A stretch of DNA of 12,647 bases, taken from the NCBI GenBank assembly GCA_029560815.1, contig JAKQKF010000471.1, forward strand, positions 1-12,647, written 5' to 3'. Both the position numbers and the translations under genes were made by a program. The DNA is from a bacterium. GTDB lineage: Bacteria; KSB1; UBA2214. Below the pieces are notes generated by a model that saw nothing but the letters and a program-made list of their open reading frames with translations, did not search any database and had not been told where the DNA came from. Below, piece after piece: positions 1 through 6,533 of the stretch (positions are counted from its first letter, which is position 1; each line of letters begins with the position of its first letter).

Positions 1-1340
1 TTTTTGCGGCTGCGGATCAGTTCGCTCTTGCCGTAGCGCAGCCAGTGGACCAGATTGATATGGGCCGGGCAGACATAGGCGCAGGAGCCGCACTCGATGC
101 AGTCGAGGGCATGGTGTTCGCCCGCCTCGGCGATGCGGCCGTGGCGCACCAGCGCGACGATCTCTTTCGGCACCAGCCCCATCGGACAGGCGTCGACGCA
201 GTGGGCGCAGGAGATGCAGACCCGCTCTTCGTGTTTCTTCGCCTCCTTCGCGTCGAGGGCGAGCAGGCCGGAGGTACCCTTGATCACCGGCACCTCGAGC
301 GAGGACTGGGCCAGTCCCATCATCGGGCCGCCCATGATCAGCTTGCCCGCCTCCACCTTGAGTCCGCCGCAGTGCTCGAGTACAAAGCTGTAGGAGGTGC
401 CGATGCGCACGAGGAGGTTCCTGGGTTCATTGATGCCCTTGCCCGTGACCGTGACGATCCGCTCCACCAGGGGGCGGCGCCAGGCGACCGCGTCATAGAC
501 CGCCGCGGCGGTGCCGACGTTCTGGACGACGCAGCCGGCATCCATGGGCAGTCCGCCTGCGGGAACGGTGCGCCCCGTGGTCGCCCTGATCAGCTGCTTC
601 TCGGCGCCCTGGGGGTATTTGACCTTGAGGGGGATGATTTCAAAGGGAAGGTTGAGCTCGGCCGCGCTCTTTTTGAGCAGTTTGACGGCGTCGGGCTTGT
701 TGTTCTCGATGCCGATCGCGGCCTGTTTGGCGCCGAGCAGTTTGACGATGATCTGCAGGCCGAGAAGGATCTCCGCGGGTTTTTCCAGCATCAGGCGATG
801 GTCGGCGGTCAGATAGGGTTCGCATTCGGCGCCGTTGAGGAGGACCGTATCGACCGGCTTGTCGGCCGGCGGCGACAGTTTGACATGGGTCGGAAAGGCG
901 GCCCCGCCCATGCCGGCCAGTCCGGCGGCGCGGATGCGGTTGATCATCTCGGCGCGGTCGAGAGCGAGATAATCCTCCTGGAAGGCGATGTCGGGATTCC
1001 ATTCATCTGCACCGTCGCTCTGGATCACCACCGAGAGCACGGGCATGCCAAGGGGGTGCGGCCGCTCATCGATGGCGGTCACGGTTCCCGAGATGCTGGC
1101 ATGGGCCGGCACGGAGACAAAGCCGGCGGCTTCGCTGACGGGGTCGCCGGCGCGCACTTTGGCGCCGACTTCGACCACCGGCCGGGAGGGGGCGCCGATA
1201 TGTTGTTGTACGGGGATGATGACCTGCGGGGGGATCGGCAGTTTTTCCACCGGTTTGGCTTCGGTCCAGCGCTTGTTTTCCGCCGGATGAACACCTCCCT
1301 TGAAAGATGCTCGTTTGAAGAGACCCAAATTCCGCTCCAT
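1..1340 (-). CDS. rnfC: Electron transport complex subunit RnfC/RsxC (3' end off the window edge)
   Basis: RnfC is the peripheral, cytoplasmic NADH- and iron-sulfur-binding subunit of the Rnf complex, which couples ferredoxin:NAD+ electron transfer to ion pumping across the inner membrane. The frame is open from an ATG at 1340 to the left edge, giving 446 visible codons; short RnfC proteins have about that length, so only a few C-terminal residues should be missing. Seen in the translation: an N-terminal FKGGVHP motif (residues 13-19), a barrel-sandwich region (about 35-105), the glycine-rich GMGGAAFP (143-150), NGAECEP (169-175), and two 4Fe-4S motifs of type CxxCxxCxxxCP (C375/378/381/385 and C414/417/420/424). 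The ATG has no clear Shine-Dalgarno sequence, but the conserved motif starts right after it. The gap from nrdR is 115 bases. The other rnf genes would lie beyond the left edge (inference). Confidence 0.93.
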   Translation of the reverse strand, partial: MERNLGLFKRASFKGGVHPAENKRWTEAKPVEKLPIPPQVIIPVQQHIGAPSRPVVEVGAKVRAGDPVSEAAGFVSVPAHASISGTVTAIDERPHPLGMPVLSVVIQSDGADEWNPDIAFQEDYLALDRAEMINRIRAAGLAGMGGAAFPTHVKLSPPADKPVDTVLLNGAECEPYLTADHRLMLEKPAEILLGLQIIVKLLGAKQAAIGIENNKPDAVKLLKKSAAELNLPFEIIPLKVKYPQGAEKQLIRATTGRTVPAGGLPMDAGCVVQNVGTAAAVYDAVAWRRPLVERIVTVTGKGINEPRNLLVRIGTSYSFVLEHCGGLKVEAGKLIMGGPMMGLAQSSLEVPVIKGTSGLLALDAKEAKKHEERVCISCAHCVDACPMGLVPKEIVALVRHGRIAEAGEHHALDCIECGSCAYVCPAHINLVHWLRYGKSELIRSRK

Positions 1341-1388
1341 AATTGGCAAGAGTACCGGCAAGCAGTAGTCGCGGGCAGATTTTCCAAA

Positions 1389-1406
1389 TGCACCGGAGGA
1401 GGTGCA
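1389..1406 (-). repeat. Short hairpin in the nrdR-rnfC gap
   Basis: Perfect 6-base arms (TGCACC / GGTGCA) flank a 6-base loop. Read on the transcribed minus strand, the loop side carries CACCUCCU, resembling the anti-Shine-Dalgarno tail of 16S rRNA. It lies about 50 bases before the rnfC start. Three more dyads follow at 1415-1428, 1433-1442 and 1442-1451. No U-tract follows, so it is not an obvious terminator. A role in rnfC expression is only a guess. Confidence 0.35.
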
Positions 1407-1455
1407 AAGAGGAGTTGGTCTTGACCAAAGCAGCAGCGCTGCGGGCGCCCGGGAT

Positions 1456-1902
1456 CTATTTCAGCAGATTGAGCTGCTGGATGAATTCTTCCTTGACCTG
1501 AAAATTCCTGTAGACCGAAGCAAACCGGAGATAAGCGATCTCATCCAGTTCCTTGAGCGCCATCATCACCGCTTCACCGATCTCGGTCGATTCGACCTCT
1601 TCGACGCCGCGATCACGCAGGTCATATTCTATTTTGGAGGTGATTTGTTCGATGGTGGCCATGGAGATCGGGCGTTTGATGCAGGCGACCTGGAGGCTGC
1701 GGACGAGCTTTTGCCGGTCGAATTCCTCGCGCCGGTTGTCGGTCTTGATCACCCAGAGGGGGATCTCATCGAGCTGTTCGCGGGTGGTGAAACGGCGCTG
1801 GCATTTGAGACACTCCCGCCGGCGGCGGATGGTGCGGCCGCCGTCGCGCGTGCGCGAGTCGATCATTTTGCTGTCGTGATAGCTGCAGAATGGGCATCTC
1901 AT
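1456..1902 (-). CDS. nrdR: Transcriptional repressor NrdR
   Basis: NrdR represses ribonucleotide reductase genes by sensing ATP/dATP and binding NrdR boxes. The 148-residue product matches the usual length. It starts with the zinc ribbon MRCPFC, with paired cysteines C3/C6 and C31/C34 (CLKC), and has the basic stretch TIRRRRE (24-30). An ATP-cone domain follows from about residue 49 to 139, including the RSLQVAC segment and the conserved ending FASVYRNF (127-134). The ATG at 1902 gives the expected family N-terminus, though the Shine-Dalgarno is weak. It lies 110 bases after glyA, with a good promoter in that gap. No ribonucleotide reductase gene is in the window, so its targets lie elsewhere. 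Confidence 0.97.
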   Translation of the reverse strand: MRCPFCSYHDSKMIDSRTRDGGRTIRRRRECLKCQRRFTTREQLDEIPLWVIKTDNRREEFDRQKLVRSLQVACIKRPISMATIEQITSKIEYDLRDRGVEEVESTEIGEAVMMALKELDEIAYLRFASVYRNFQVKEEFIQQLNLLK

Positions 1903-1947
1903 GCCGATATCCCGGTGAGGTCAGAAATCAGGGCTTGCAATGGCAAG

Positions 1948-1976
1948 AATATAAGCAACTGTTTGCAGGAATTCAA
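1948..1976 (-). promoter_or_regulatory. Sigma-70-like promoter for nrdR
   Basis: On the minus strand a -35 element TTGAAT (1971-1976) and a -10 element TATATT (1948-1953) are separated by exactly 17 bases. The -10 matches TATAAT at 5 of 6 positions and the -35 matches TTGACA at 4 of 6. The stretch is clearly AT-rich in a GC-rich region. Transcription would start near 1941, leaving a leader of about 40 bases before the nrdR ATG at 1902. This suggests nrdR, and perhaps rnfC, can be transcribed independently of glyA. It is a sequence match only. Confidence 0.5.
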
Positions 1977-1988
1977 GGACTTTCTCGG

Positions 1989-2005
1989 CGGCGGGAGGGC
2001 CGCCG
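1989..2005 (-). terminator. GC-rich hairpin after glyA, possible weak terminator
   Basis: Directly after the glyA stop codon the minus strand can form a 6-base-pair stem (CGGCGG / CCGCCG) with a 5-base loop. No run of T follows, so it is not a classical intrinsic terminator. It could stabilise the glyA mRNA 3' end or cause pausing. It sits just upstream of the putative nrdR promoter, where a unit boundary would make sense. Confidence 0.25.
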
Positions 2006-2012
2006 GTGGAGT

Positions 2013-3305
2013 CTATGCCCGCAGCGACTCGTAGAGGGGAAAGCGGCCGGTCAGCTCGCGAACGCCGGCGCGGACCTCATCGAGCACCTTGTCATCGTGC
2101 AGGTGGAGGATGACCCGGTCGATGAGGGCGGCGATTTCGCGCATCTCCGCCTCCTTCATGCCGCGCGTGGTCAGCGCCGGGGTGCCGATGCGGATGCCGC
2201 TGGTCTGAAAGGGGCTCTGCTGGTCATAGGGGATCATGTTCTTGTTGACCGTGATGCCGGCCTCATCGAGCACGCGTTCGACCTCCTTGCCGGTGAGGCC
2301 GCGGTCGCTGAGATCGATCAGCATGAGATGGGTGTCGGTGCCGCCGGAGACGATCTTGTGGCCGAGATCGATGAGGGTGGCGGCCAGGACGCCGGCGTTG
2401 CGGACCACCTGCTGCTGATAGGTCTTGAAAGCAGGCTGGAGGGCTTCGCCGAATGCCACCGCCTTGGCGGCGATGGTATGCATGAGCGGGCCGCCCTGAA
2501 AACCGGGAAAGATCTGGCTGTCGACGATCTCGGACCATTTTTTAAGCTGGCCCTTGGGGGTGGCGATGCCGAGGTCGTTCTCGCCGTCGATGCCGACCAG
2601 AATCAGGCCGCCGCGCGGACCGCGCAGGGTCTTGTGGGTCGTGCTGGTGATGAGGTGGCAGTGGGGCACTGGAGAGGGGATCAGTCCGGCGGCGATGACG
2701 CCGGCGGGATGAGCGATATCGGCCACCAGCTTGGCGCCGACGGCGTCGGCGATGCGGCGGAAGGCGGCATAGTCGATAGCGCGGGCATAAGCGCTCGCGC
2801 CGGCGATGATCATCACCGGTTTTTCCTTCCGGGCCAGGGACTCGACCTGGTCCATATCGAGAAAACCGTCGCGGCCGACACCGTAATGGACCATGTTGAA
2901 GAAACGGCCGGAAAAATTGACCGGACTGCCATGGGTGAGATGGCCGCCGTGGGCGAGGTCCATGCCCATCACCTTGTCGCCGAATTTGATCAGACTGAAA
3001 AAGGCGGCGAGATTGGCCTGCGAGCCGGAGTGGGGCTGCACATTGGCGTGGTCGGCCCCGAAGAGCTGACAGGCGCGGTCGCGCGCGAGATTCTCGGCCT
3101 CGTCGACGAATTCGCAGCCGCCGTAGTAGCGCTTGCCGGGATAGCCCTCGGCGTACTTGTTGGTCAGGGGGGAACCCATGGCCTCCAGCACAGCCGGACT
3201 GACAAAATTTTCTGAAGCGATCAGCTCGAGCTTGTCGTGCTGGCGGTGGATCTCTTTCTGAATTGCCGCATAGATGGCCGGATCCTGCGTCTTGATAATG
3301 GACAT
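2013..3305 (-). CDS. glyA: Serine hydroxymethyltransferase
   Basis: This cytosolic PLP enzyme interconverts serine plus tetrahydrofolate with glycine plus 5,10-methylene-tetrahydrofolate, the main one-carbon source. At 430 residues it is slightly longer than the E. coli protein (417). Seen: [11 protein letters not shown] (26-36), [15 protein letters not shown] (49-63), HSGSQAN (92-98), and the PLP-lysine motif [13 protein letters not shown] (221-233) with K225 as the expected Schiff-base lysine. [12 protein letters not shown] (265-276) follows. Between the last two motifs there is extra sequence (about 236-264) compared with the E. coli type, as in Bacteroidetes-like GlyA. The ATG at 3305 follows a strong GAGGAGAG ribosome binding site. 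It lies 25 bases after rpiB and before nrdR, a neighbourhood seen in many bacteria. Confidence 0.98.
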   Translation of the reverse strand: MSIIKTQDPAIYAAIQKEIHRQHDKLELIASENFVSPAVLEAMGSPLTNKYAEGYPGKRYYGGCEFVDEAENLARDRACQLFGADHANVQPHSGSQANLAAFFSLIKFGDKVMGMDLAHGGHLTHGSPVNFSGRFFNMVHYGVGRDGFLDMDQVESLARKEKPVMIIAGASAYARAIDYAAFRRIADAVGAKLVADIAHPAGVIAAGLIPSPVPHCHLITSTTHKTLRGPRGGLILVGIDGENDLGIATPKGQLKKWSEIVDSQIFPGFQGGPLMHTIAAKAVAFGEALQPAFKTYQQQVVRNAGVLAATLIDLGHKIVSGGTDTHLMLIDLSDRGLTGKEVERVLDEAGITVNKNMIPYDQQSPFQTSGIRIGTPALTTRGMKEAEMREIAALIDRVILHLHDDKVLDEVRAGVRELTGRFPLYESLRA

Positions 3306-3330
3306 GGTCTCTCCTCAGTGGCGGTTGGAA

Positions 3331-3774
3331 TCAGCGTCCCGTGAGCTGATGGATTTTATCGACGCGGCCGAGATGGCGGCCGCCTTCAAAAGGGGTATCC
3401 AGAAAGATGCGCAGCATCCTGATCGCGTCTTCCGGCTCGGTGGTGCGGCCGCCGAGGGCGATAATATTGGCGTCGTTGTGCCGGCGCGCCATCTCGGCCA
3501 TATAGTCGCTGCAGCAGAGGGCGGCGCGGATGCCGCTCACCTTGTTGGCGGTGATCATGGCGCCGATACCGGTGCCGCAGATGACCAGGCCGCGGCTGCA
3601 AATGCCGCTGCTCACCGCGGAGGCGACCCGATAGCTGAAATCAGCGTAATCCGCGGCGGGGGATTCAGCGAAGCAGCCGAAATCGGTATACTCGATGCTC
3701 TTCTCGTCAAGCCACGCGCGCAGCGCCTGTTTCAGGGCGAACCCGGCGTGGTCTGATCCGATGGCAATGGCCAT
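3331..3774 (-). CDS. rpiB: Ribose-5-phosphate isomerase B
   Basis: RpiB interconverts ribose 5-phosphate and ribulose 5-phosphate in the non-oxidative pentose phosphate pathway. The 147-residue protein has the usual RpiB/LacA/LacB length. Seen: GSDHAGF (6-12) with H9, the GLVICGTGIG segment (62-71) with the catalytic-type cysteine C66, the NKVSGIRAALC segment (77-87), and RRHNDANIIALGGR (97-110) with the family's HND. This favours the RpiB isomerase over LacA/LacB, and no lac or tagatose genes are nearby. The ATG at 3774 has only a weak upstream purine stretch. It starts 23 bases after the barrel gene and stops 25 bases before glyA, so co-transcription with both is likely. Confidence 0.95.
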   Translation of the reverse strand: MAIAIGSDHAGFALKQALRAWLDEKSIEYTDFGCFAESPAADYADFSYRVASAVSSGICSRGLVICGTGIGAMITANKVSGIRAALCCSDYMAEMARRHNDANIIALGGRTTEPEDAIRMLRIFLDTPFEGGRHLGRVDKIHQLTGR

Positions 3775-3797
3775 GGCGTAATTCCGTTCGCGAAAGG

Positions 3798-5036
3798 TTA
3801 GTAGCGTCTCTGGAACCAGCGTTCGCCGCCGGTCAAACTGCCGCTCACCCGGAAGATGGTATCCTCATACATAAAGCGGCCGACGTCGCCGCGCCTGCCC
3901 ACCTCCAGGGCGATGTCAACCTGGCCGGCGGTCACTGAAAAGGGCAGGCCGCAGCCGAGGGAAATAAAACTCTCGTGCACATTCTCGCCGGCCGCATTGG
4001 TGAAGGGAAGCTGGCTGTAATAGCCGCCCAGCCGCCAGGAGATGCGGCGTCTGTAACCCTCCAGCCGGGAACGGGTATCGGTATACTCGGCGCCGACGCT
4101 GACCCGCTGGAACGACTCGAGCCCCGGCACTTTTTTGCCGTCATGGGCATAGTCCTGCCAGCCCTGCCGGTAGTAATCGGCGGCGAAAAGCCATTTCTTC
4201 AGGGTGAGGGCGACACCGGCCCCGAAGGCGGCAGGATAGTCAAGCTTGATCCGGTTGCTGTCGGCATCGATCGCCTTCGCGCTGGAGAGGTCGATTGAGG
4301 TCTCCATGTTGAGGCGGCTGCCGCTGCGATAGAGCCCGCCGATGGAGACCAGTCCATTGAGCTTGTATAAAAAGCTCAGGTCGTAACCGAATCCCCAGAG
4401 GTGGCTGTTGAACTCGTCGGTCGCGTCGCGGTAGCCGTCATCGACGAAAGTGTACTCCCACTGTTCGTTAAAGGCGCCGAAGTTAAAGTTGGCGTTGGCG
4501 GCGATGAAGAGGCGCTCCTTGAGATTGTACTGCAGACCGAACACGCCGGCATTGATGCCCCCGTCCCCCTTGATGGTGCGGGTGTAGGCGAGGGCGGTGT
4601 CCGCGTTGGTGTAGGCCAGCGTATAGCGCGAGTTGGTGAGCGGCCGGAGCATGATATAGAGAGTGACCTTTTTCTGCAGCGGCACGATGAACTGCATGCC
4701 CATGGCGTTGCCATAGCGGGTGACAGCGCTGCCAACATTGCTCTGGTTGTCCGAGATCTCGTATTCGAAATTGACGCCGAGGGTGGTCATGCCCTGGATA
4801 TTGAGGGTGGCCGGATTGAGGCTGTTGAGGGCGATGCGATCCATCACGCCGATGCCGGCGCCTCCCATGCCGCTCGCTTTGGTCGAGACCATGTACTTGG
4901 GCAGTCCCAGTCCGATGGAGGAGTAATAGGAATCGGCATGGACCGGCGCGAAGAGGGCCGTAAGCAGGGCGAGGGCGATAAGAATGGAGCTGATACGGTG
5001 TATGGACATGGCCGGGTTGTTCCTGTTAGTATTCAC
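3798..5036 (-). CDS. Outer-membrane beta-barrel protein of unknown function
   Basis: I do not recognise a named gene. The product has a signal peptide (hydrophobic SSILIALALLTALF, probable cleavage after PVHA) and many alternating, aromatic-rich stretches typical of beta-strands. An N-terminal GMGGAGIGVMDRIALNSLNP segment recalls FadL-like barrels (GxGGAG...NPA). The C-terminus ERWFQRRY ends in an aromatic residue, as expected for BAM-assembled proteins. I chose the GTG at 5036 because AGGAGGAGG (5041-5049) lies 4 bases before it; that gives 412 residues. An in-frame ATG at 5009 would give 403 residues and an equally good signal peptide, but has only a distant AGGA. The gene follows the DNRLRE lipoprotein, whose stop overlaps this ribosome binding site, and rpiB follows 23 bases later. 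Its substrate, if it is a transporter, cannot be told from sequence. Confidence 0.82.
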   Translation of the reverse strand: MNTNRNNPAMSIHRISSILIALALLTALFAPVHADSYYSSIGLGLPKYMVSTKASGMGGAGIGVMDRIALNSLNPATLNIQGMTTLGVNFEYEISDNQSNVGSAVTRYGNAMGMQFIVPLQKKVTLYIMLRPLTNSRYTLAYTNADTALAYTRTIKGDGGINAGVFGLQYNLKERLFIAANANFNFGAFNEQWEYTFVDDGYRDATDEFNSHLWGFGYDLSFLYKLNGLVSIGGLYRSGSRLNMETSIDLSSAKAIDADSNRIKLDYPAAFGAGVALTLKKWLFAADYYRQGWQDYAHDGKKVPGLESFQRVSVGAEYTDTRSRLEGYRRRISWRLGGYYSQLPFTNAAGENVHESFISLGCGLPFSVTAGQVDIALEVGRRGDVGRFMYEDTIFRVSGSLTGGERWFQRRY

Positions 5037-5040
5037 TCCG

Positions 5041-5049
5041 CCTCCTCCT
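5041..5049 (-). promoter_or_regulatory. Shine-Dalgarno overlapping a stop codon
   Basis: The minus strand reads TAGGAGGAGG: the TAG stop of the upstream lipoprotein gene (5048-5050) shares two bases with an unusually strong Shine-Dalgarno. A GTG follows 4 bases later at 5036 and an in-frame ATG at 5009. The strength and spacing favour the GTG. The overlap suggests that ribosomes finishing the lipoprotein re-initiate on the barrel gene. Confidence 0.6.
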
Positions 5050-6244
5050 AAAACCGCACGGCGGCGGGATACGAATAGGTGATGCGCAGGGTGGGCACCC
5101 GCCCGCCCGCGCCGGGATCGTTGCAGATGGCGATTTTGCCGAGATTGGAGCCGTAGCCGGTGGACTGGACGACCAGGCCATAGTTGGCGGCGGTGCCGGT
5201 CACCCAGCGCTGCACCATATTGCTCATATAGGCGATGTTGGTGCTGGTGGTCAGAACGATCGTCCCATCCGAGCCACTGGCCGTTCCCGTCGGGGCGGAG
5301 AAACTCGAGTCCACAGCCATCGCTGCGGGGCTTTGCCATGACGAGTCGCTGGTAAGGGAGTTGATCCTGAAACCGAGATCCGCGGAGCCGGTCAGGCTGA
5401 GCGATGAATCAGCGGGCAGGGAGAGATAGGCCTGGTGGATGGTGACCACGGGGGCCAGCCAGGAGAGGTCGAAGCGGAGCAGCATCCGGTAGCCGCGCGC
5501 GTTGTCGATCCAGAGGCGGTCGCCTCCCCGTTCGACCACTTCGGCCGGTTCGATCGTGTCATAGGTAAAGAGAGTGGCGTCCTCGGCGGGGTTGACCGTG
5601 ACGGTATCCGCCTCACCCGCTTTGGTGGTGAAAGCCAGCTTCAGGGCCGGGTAGCCGGCGGAGGAGACGTCGACGGAATTCAGCTCCGCCGCCATGCCGG
5701 CATCGCCGAAATCGAGGAGCAGACCGTTCTTGTCCGCGCCCGCAATCCAGTCATTGATGACCGCCGGCGGAATCTGCACTTCATAGGACGCCGAATCTTC
5801 AGCGAGCACCTCAAAGGAGGCGAGGGCGACAGGATCGTAGTTGCCATCGATCTCGCTCCAGCGCACTGTATTTTCGGCCCAGCCGGCGGTGACCTTGTGG
5901 ATGGTGCAGGTGAAGGGGCCGCCGCTTCCCCAGCGCCCCTTCTGGGTGAGCGTCAGAGTGGCAGCGTTGACCGAGGCGGTATCGACGGAGGAGAGTCCGG
6001 TGAACTTGATCAGGGCACGGGTTGTGATGCCGTCATGCCGGCCGACGAGCAGGCTGCTGGTCAGGCCGGGGTTCACCTCCAGGCGATACTGGGCCGCTTC
6101 CAGCGCCGGGATGGTGACGACGCGGAGCGAATCGGTATTGGCGCGATGGAGGGCGTCGAGGCCGCTCGGCAGCGGCTCTTCGTTGGTGCAGGCCATGACC
6201 AGAACAACGAGAAGGAGTGCTGCGGGCAAAAAGAGTCTTTTCAT
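5048..6244 (-). CDS. Lipoprotein with two DNRLRE-like beta domains
   Basis: Not a named gene. The first 19 residues form a lipoprotein signal peptide ending in a lipobox (VMAC, lipidated Cys19). The rest appears to be two copies of a DNRLRE/CBM96-like beta-sandwich unit. Copy 1 (about 45-206) has RALIKFTGL (76-84), AGWAENTVRWSEI (120-132), VINDWIAG (162-169) and a PALKLAF end (199-205). Copy 2 (about 213-391) has RMLLRFDLS (253-261), MVQRWVTG (343-350) and PTLRITY (384-390). Such domains occur in secreted and surface proteins, sometimes with carbohydrate binding, but no catalytic motif is visible. It is probably anchored in the outer membrane. The ATG at 6244 gives the expected signal peptide; the ribosome binding site is weak. 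It is the first gene after the ribosomal terminator and seems coupled to the following barrel gene. Confidence 0.85.
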   Translation of the reverse strand: MKRLFLPAALLLVVLVMACTNEEPLPSGLDALHRANTDSLRVVTIPALEAAQYRLEVNPGLTSSLLVGRHDGITTRALIKFTGLSSVDTASVNAATLTLTQKGRWGSGGPFTCTIHKVTAGWAENTVRWSEIDGNYDPVALASFEVLAEDSASYEVQIPPAVINDWIAGADKNGLLLDFGDAGMAAELNSVDVSSAGYPALKLAFTTKAGEADTVTVNPAEDATLFTYDTIEPAEVVERGGDRLWIDNARGYRMLLRFDLSWLAPVVTIHQAYLSLPADSSLSLTGSADLGFRINSLTSDSSWQSPAAMAVDSSFSAPTGTASGSDGTIVLTTSTNIAYMSNMVQRWVTGTAANYGLVVQSTGYGSNLGKIAICNDPGAGGRVPTLRITYSYPAAVRF

Positions 6245-6477
6245 GTGGGTTCCCGATTATGGTACGGAGCCCGCGCCGGTTATGGGGGGTGTAGGCGCGC
6301 GGACAGGGATTTAACCGCCGCAGGGGCGCAGGGTTCCGCGGAAATATGGATAATGTACGAACAAGAGGAGTAAAATGAAAGTAAAAATAATCACCCCAAC
6401 CGGCTGCGCGCGCAATGGCCGTCCCTGCCCCCTGCCGCTGCGGAGCCGCGCGGACGGGGCGGCCTGAGCAGGGGCCC
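6245..6477. other. Non-coding stretch between the rplQ terminator and the lipoprotein gene
   Basis: No established gene lies here. The part at about 6340-6405 is strikingly AT-rich for this genome and is the best place for the promoter of the lipoprotein operon, but I find no convincing -35/-10 pair. A perfect 10-base palindrome TTCCGCGGAA sits at 6334-6343. On the plus strand an ATG at 6375, preceded by AAGAGGAG four bases upstream, opens a 30-codon frame ending at TGA 6465-6467; I treat it as a candidate only. A GC-rich inverted repeat covers 6429-6474. Confidence 0.5.
6429..6474. repeat. GC-rich inverted repeat downstream of the rplQ terminator
   Basis: Seven-base arms CCCCTGC (6429-6435) and GCAGGGG (6468-6474) enclose a very GC-rich interior that can pair further (GCCGC / GCGGC). 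It lies within a few bases of the U-tract of the rplQ terminator, on its downstream side. It could be a backup structure or a copy of a dispersed palindromic repeat. No second copy occurs in this window. Confidence 0.4.
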
Positions 6478-6506
6478 AAAAAAAAGGGCAATCATCGCGA
6501 TTGCCC
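6478..6506 (-). terminator. Intrinsic terminator of the ribosomal alpha operon
   Basis: The minus strand carries a perfect 8-base-pair stem (GGGCAATC / GATTGCCC, 6499-6506 with 6486-6493) around a 5-base loop, directly followed by eight T (6478-6485). It begins 27 bases after the rplQ stop codon. It is the only classical intrinsic terminator in the window and marks the end of the secY-to-rplQ transcript. Confidence 0.95.
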
Positions 6507-6533
6507 TGTGATAAAGCCGTTAAGAGGGAGCGG

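Noticed and set aside
45..1424. Long plus-strand ORF of 459 codons opposite rnfC
   Set aside because: Its translation is low-complexity in His, Asp, Gly and Arg with no recognisable family, while the opposite strand encodes a clear RnfC with two 4Fe-4S motifs. Long antisense frames are common in GC-rich coding DNA.
1890..3215. Long plus-strand ORF of 441 codons opposite glyA
   Set aside because: It is a mirror frame of an unmistakable glyA, with no ribosome binding site and no recognisable motif.
5037..5339. N-terminal extension of the barrel protein up to 5339
   Set aside because: The extension overlaps the lipoprotein 3' end, is Arg/His/Gln-rich, and would bury the signal peptide about 110 residues inside. 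The SD-linked GTG at 5036 or the ATG at 5009 is far more plausible.
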